A DNA stretch of 64,000 nucleotides from Fibrisoma montanum (GTDB taxonomy: Bacteria; Bacteroidota; Bacteroidia; Cytophagales; Spirosomataceae): contig NZ_QXED01000005.1 of assembly GCF_003583365.1 (NCBI RefSeq), positions 62,001 through 126,000 on the forward strand. Direction: 5' to 3'. The notes beneath the pieces were generated by a model, which was not told the DNA's origin, searched no databases, and saw nothing but the letters and a program-made list of their open reading frames with translations. A program made the position numbers and the translations under genes. Numbering within the stretch: the stretch's first letter is position 1; the number at the start of each line of letters is the position of its first letter. Below are positions 61,613 through 64,000 of the stretch, one piece after another.

Positions 61613-62545
61613 TCAGCCGAACCGTAAGGCCCGGACCGATGGGAATTCCGGCATAATCATTTCCCGGGTAACTTCCCTTGGTCGGGACTCGGTCTCGCGG
61701 GGTTTGACGGCCAACACGGGCACGGTGGCCCGGTTAATGATCTGCTTGAAAAACGGTCCGCTGAGCAGGTTCCGGAGGCCGGTGGTGGTATCGGCCGTAA
61801 CGACAATCAGATCGGCATGGCGCTCGTCGGCTTGCTGGAGCACGGTTCTGGCGGCCGAGTTTGTTTCCGACACGAACACATCCGCGTCGAGGGCATCGGC
61901 CGACAAACGCTCATTGAGCGACGCCATGGCCGTAGTCAGCGAGTCGTTCGAGGCCGATTCTTCCTGACTCAGCAGGGCCAGTACCGTCAGGTGAGCGCTG
62001 TTTTTTCGGGCAATGCTGCGCGTGAGGTCATATTTGTTCAGTGTTCCCGGCACCGGCCGGAGCGGGAACAGAATTTGCCGGAAATCGCTCACGGCTGCGC
62101 CTTCGGGAACGGTCAGCACCGGGCAGGGGGCCTGTTTGATAACATGGTATGCTTCCGCACCCAGTACGTAATTCAGCAAACCCTCCGGCCGCTGCGAACC
62201 CATTACGATCAGGTCGGCTCCGATTTCATGAGCTGCCTCAACGAGTCGGTCAGTACGGGTGCCGGTCCGGCACTCTACTGAATACGGCATCGGATGGTCG
62301 TTCAGTACGTCGTTGGCCCATTGGTGCAGTTGCTGTACATCGGCTTCGATAACCTCGGCACGGGGTACAGATACCAGCAGGTTGTCGGCTGCCGTCAACG
62401 GGTACTCCTCCGGTGTAATGACGTGCAGCAGCCGCAGTTCGGCCTGGTGACGTCGACTCATGGCTTTGGCTACGTTCAGCACAGCTTTGGAAGCATCGCT
62501 CAGGTCGACGGAAACGAGTATACGGTTAATCGGTGATTGTCTCAT
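61613..62545 (-). CDS. Tandem universal stress protein (two UspA domains)
   Basis: The 310-residue protein contains two UspA folds: domain 1 (about 5-155, with LVSVDLSDASKAVLNVA and GADLIVMGSQRPEGLLNYVLGAEAYHVIKQAPCPVLTV) and domain 2 (about 160-290, with HADLIVVTADTTTGLRNLLSGPFFKQIINRATVPVLAV). Both have the G-2x-G-9x-G-like ATP-binding segment, better in domain 1. Tandem Usp proteins act in stress survival; the mechanism is not well defined. Its start overlaps the end of the GNAT gene by 20 bp, suggesting co-translation. Confidence 0.93.
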   Translation of the reverse strand: MRQSPINRILVSVDLSDASKAVLNVAKAMSRRHQAELRLLHVITPEEYPLTAADNLLVSVPRAEVIEADVQQLHQWANDVLNDHPMPYSVECRTGTRTDRLVEAAHEIGADLIVMGSQRPEGLLNYVLGAEAYHVIKQAPCPVLTVPEGAAVSDFRQILFPLRPVPGTLNKYDLTRSIARKNSAHLTVLALLSQEESASNDSLTTAMASLNERLSADALDADVFVSETNSAARTVLQQADERHADLIVVTADTTTGLRNLLSGPFFKQIINRATVPVLAVKPRETESRPREVTREMIMPEFPSVRALRFG

Positions 62546-63200
62546 GGCTCAAAAAGCGTTTATGTGTTGGTTGACGATCGGTCTGACTGACCGAACAAAC
62601 TTCCCACTCAAGCAACGTAGCGTACTCCCGCGATTCCAGATCGCCCCGCAGGTAACGGGGTAAAATCTGTTTTACGCAAAAACCATTAGCCAACTGAAAA
62701 CTGAGCGTTGGATCGTAGATCTCTTTCAGTTTCACCCGGTCAATGTATTCCTGGGGCGTCAGGTTGCTATGCAGATGATAGGCGGGAATGCGTCCACCCG
62801 CCAGGATTCCGCGCAGGTTCAGTTGTCGGCAGCAGGTTTTACGGGCTTCGTAGAGCCGCCGTCCGAGCTGCAAACCCCGGTAGCCCGGTTGCACGAATAC
62901 CTCAACACCATAGAGGACATCACCGGCAGGATCGTGCGTGTCGAACGTGTACTGCCCTGTCACCTGTTCGTAGGTATGCTGCCGACCAAAGTCGGCCGAA
63001 TGGACGATGATCGACAGGGCGCAGGCAACGAGCTGCCCATCCGCCACAACGCAGAACTGGCCTTTCGGAAACAGGTGAAGCAGGGTTTCAATACGTTCCT
63101 TACGCCAGTAGGGCCCGCCCAGACCGCTGTACGACGCAATCATGGCTGCTTTTAGCTGCTCGTAATCATCTATCCGTAAATTTCTGGTAATCAAATGCAT
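62526..63200 (-). CDS. GNAT-family N-acetyltransferase
   Basis: The 224-residue protein has the GNAT fold: CVVADGQLVACALSIIV, then LYGVEVFVQPGYRGLQLGRRLYEARK, where Gln/Arg-Gly-x-Gly binds acetyl-CoA. The C-terminal region (YLRGDLESREYATLLEWE) matches the acetyltransferase half of a bifunctional GNAT/nitrilase protein of Bacteroidota, but here the nitrilase part is absent and the frame ends in 25 unrelated residues. It overlaps the UspA gene by 20 bp. Substrate unknown. Confidence 0.85.
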   Translation of the reverse strand: MHLITRNLRIDDYEQLKAAMIASYSGLGGPYWRKERIETLLHLFPKGQFCVVADGQLVACALSIIVHSADFGRQHTYEQVTGQYTFDTHDPAGDVLYGVEVFVQPGYRGLQLGRRLYEARKTCCRQLNLRGILAGGRIPAYHLHSNLTPQEYIDRVKLKEIYDPTLSFQLANGFCVKQILPRYLRGDLESREYATLLEWEVCSVSQTDRQPTHKRFLSHETITD

Positions 63201-63788
63201 GTGTAGGTTGTTGATGGTGTTGTAAGATACAGACGCGGTCTTAAGGACCCCTTAGGATTAGCTTAGAATTCCATAAGAAGCGGTCGGCAGGAGACACTAC
63301 GTATACGCCGGGTCGTGTTGATCAACCGGAATTGGTAGCCAAAACTGGTAGTGGAAGCACGTTGATGAGACCGATAACCGTCCACGGTGGTCGGTCCGAA
63401 AATCAGGGTTTGCCAACGTAGTTAAGCCAGGGTACGCTGACGGTCGGTCTTTTGATCCGCAGGTACACCGACCAGGGTTCATAGGCAACCAGGAGTGGGG
63501 TAGGCAGGCCTTTTACGTACGTCGAGGTTTGAGTTGAGGGAGGTAGGTTAAACATACCTGTAGAAGAAGGTTTCTACAAGGTACGTACATAATTCGGGCT
63601 TCTGGCGACGTATAGTCTCAATAAATTTTCATAAACGCCCTTTTTTTATCCTAACGCTCCACAAAAGCTCCCCTGGAGACAGGAACCTGGCCTCACTCTG
63701 TCGAACTGGACAGCAACAGGCAAAGGCAACCGGCCATTCCGCTGCCGCTGAAAGGCGTAAGGAAACTGGATGCCATTAGCACCACGAA
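63201..63788. other. Long gap with a possible small frame
   Basis: In 588 bp no firm gene is visible. A minus-strand frame at 63403-63555 (50 codons, MFNLPPSTQTSTYVKGLPTP...) has a protein-like composition but no recognised family; it may be a decayed gene. No promoter of the TAnnTTTG type or strong hairpin is seen. Confidence 0.3.
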
Positions 63789-64000
63789 TCAGATCGAATT
63801 AGTACTGTAACCCGTGTAGGTCAGGTCCTCGTAGTAGAACATGCACTTAAGGAACTGTTCAGTTTTGCGGCCGAGCCGACCGCTGGATATGATGAGGCTA
63901 CAGTATGAGCCAACCCGGCCCGAAAGGCCTTCAACCTCAATGCGCTGCGACCCTTCGTACAACAGTACATGCTCACCGTTGTCATGAACAAGCCCCCCGG
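63789..64000 (-). CDS. Hypothetical protein, C-terminal end (partial at window edge)
   Basis: A minus-strand frame enters from the right edge and stops at 63789 (about 69 codons). The visible part (HDNGEHVLLYEGSQRIEVEGLSGRVGSYCSLIISSGRLG, then FLKCMFYYEDLTYTGYS) looks like the end of a real soluble protein of beta-rich character. The start lies outside the window and no family is recognised. Confidence 0.5.
   Translation of the reverse strand, partial: GGLVHDNGEHVLLYEGSQRIEVEGLSGRVGSYCSLIISSGRLGRKTEQFLKCMFYYEDLTYTGYSTNSI

Noticed and set aside
63297-63488. Minus-strand frame of 63 codons near the right edge
   Set aside because: It has no recognisable features; the overlapping frame at 63403-63555 is no stronger, so neither is called as a gene.

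Overview
The window looks like a chromosome segment from a Bacteroidota bacterium of the order Cytophagales, most like Spirosoma or a close relative. The reasons are the SusC/SusD pair with its own ECF sigma and FecR factors, a T9SS C-terminal sorting domain, reporter-propeller and LytTR two-component systems, starts without obvious Shine-Dalgarno sequences, and promoters of the form TTG-N19-21-TAnnTTTG. The genus is an inference. No database search was possible, so family calls rest on motifs and on remembered family features.

Layout. 1-9 kb (mostly minus) holds housekeeping genes: a trypsin-like protease cut by the window edge, a DUF4332 protein, an operon of STAS protein, RNase Z, c-di-AMP cyclase and an outer-membrane protein, then purC, a thiolase and a Bat-type VWA/TPR pair. 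8.9-9.9 kb is a tRNA operon (Ser-GCU, Pro-UGG, Arg-UCU). The tRNA-Arg gene is split in its anticodon by a 594-nt group I intron that carries an HNH endonuclease gene on the opposite strand. The 3' end of this tRNA and its terminator hairpin are repeated 2.7 kb downstream. The AT-rich stretch between the copies is probably a decayed island; it holds a umuD remnant, three small orphan genes sharing one upstream element, a MITE-like palindrome and a candidate structured RNA.

12.8-27.5 kb carries an AraC regulator and an NmrA-type reductase, then a polysaccharide utilisation locus read right to left: sigma factor, FecR, SusC, SusD, two Tat-signal proteins of the polysaccharide pyruvyl transferase fold, a GH28-like enzyme and a second beta-helix enzyme broken by a frameshift. 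The GH28-like enzymes suggest a pectic or rhamnogalacturonan-type substrate.

27.7-47.5 kb is regulatory and envelope-related: a LytS/LytTR pair, an ECF sigma factor, MscL, two beta-barrel receptors, a reporter-propeller kinase with its NarL-type regulator and, at 40.9-44.0 kb, a two-gene cassette of a P-loop ATPase and a protein with near-identical 120-bp TPR units. This cassette is the best candidate here for an undescribed protein system.

47.5-64 kb is metabolic: a nitrilase-family amidase, a GH2 enzyme, PhnN, a DUF1460 protein, two divergently transcribed GH13 amylases, a secreted GH8 enzyme with FN3 and carbohydrate-binding modules, ArgH, a tandem UspA protein, a GNAT protein and a partial gene at the right edge.
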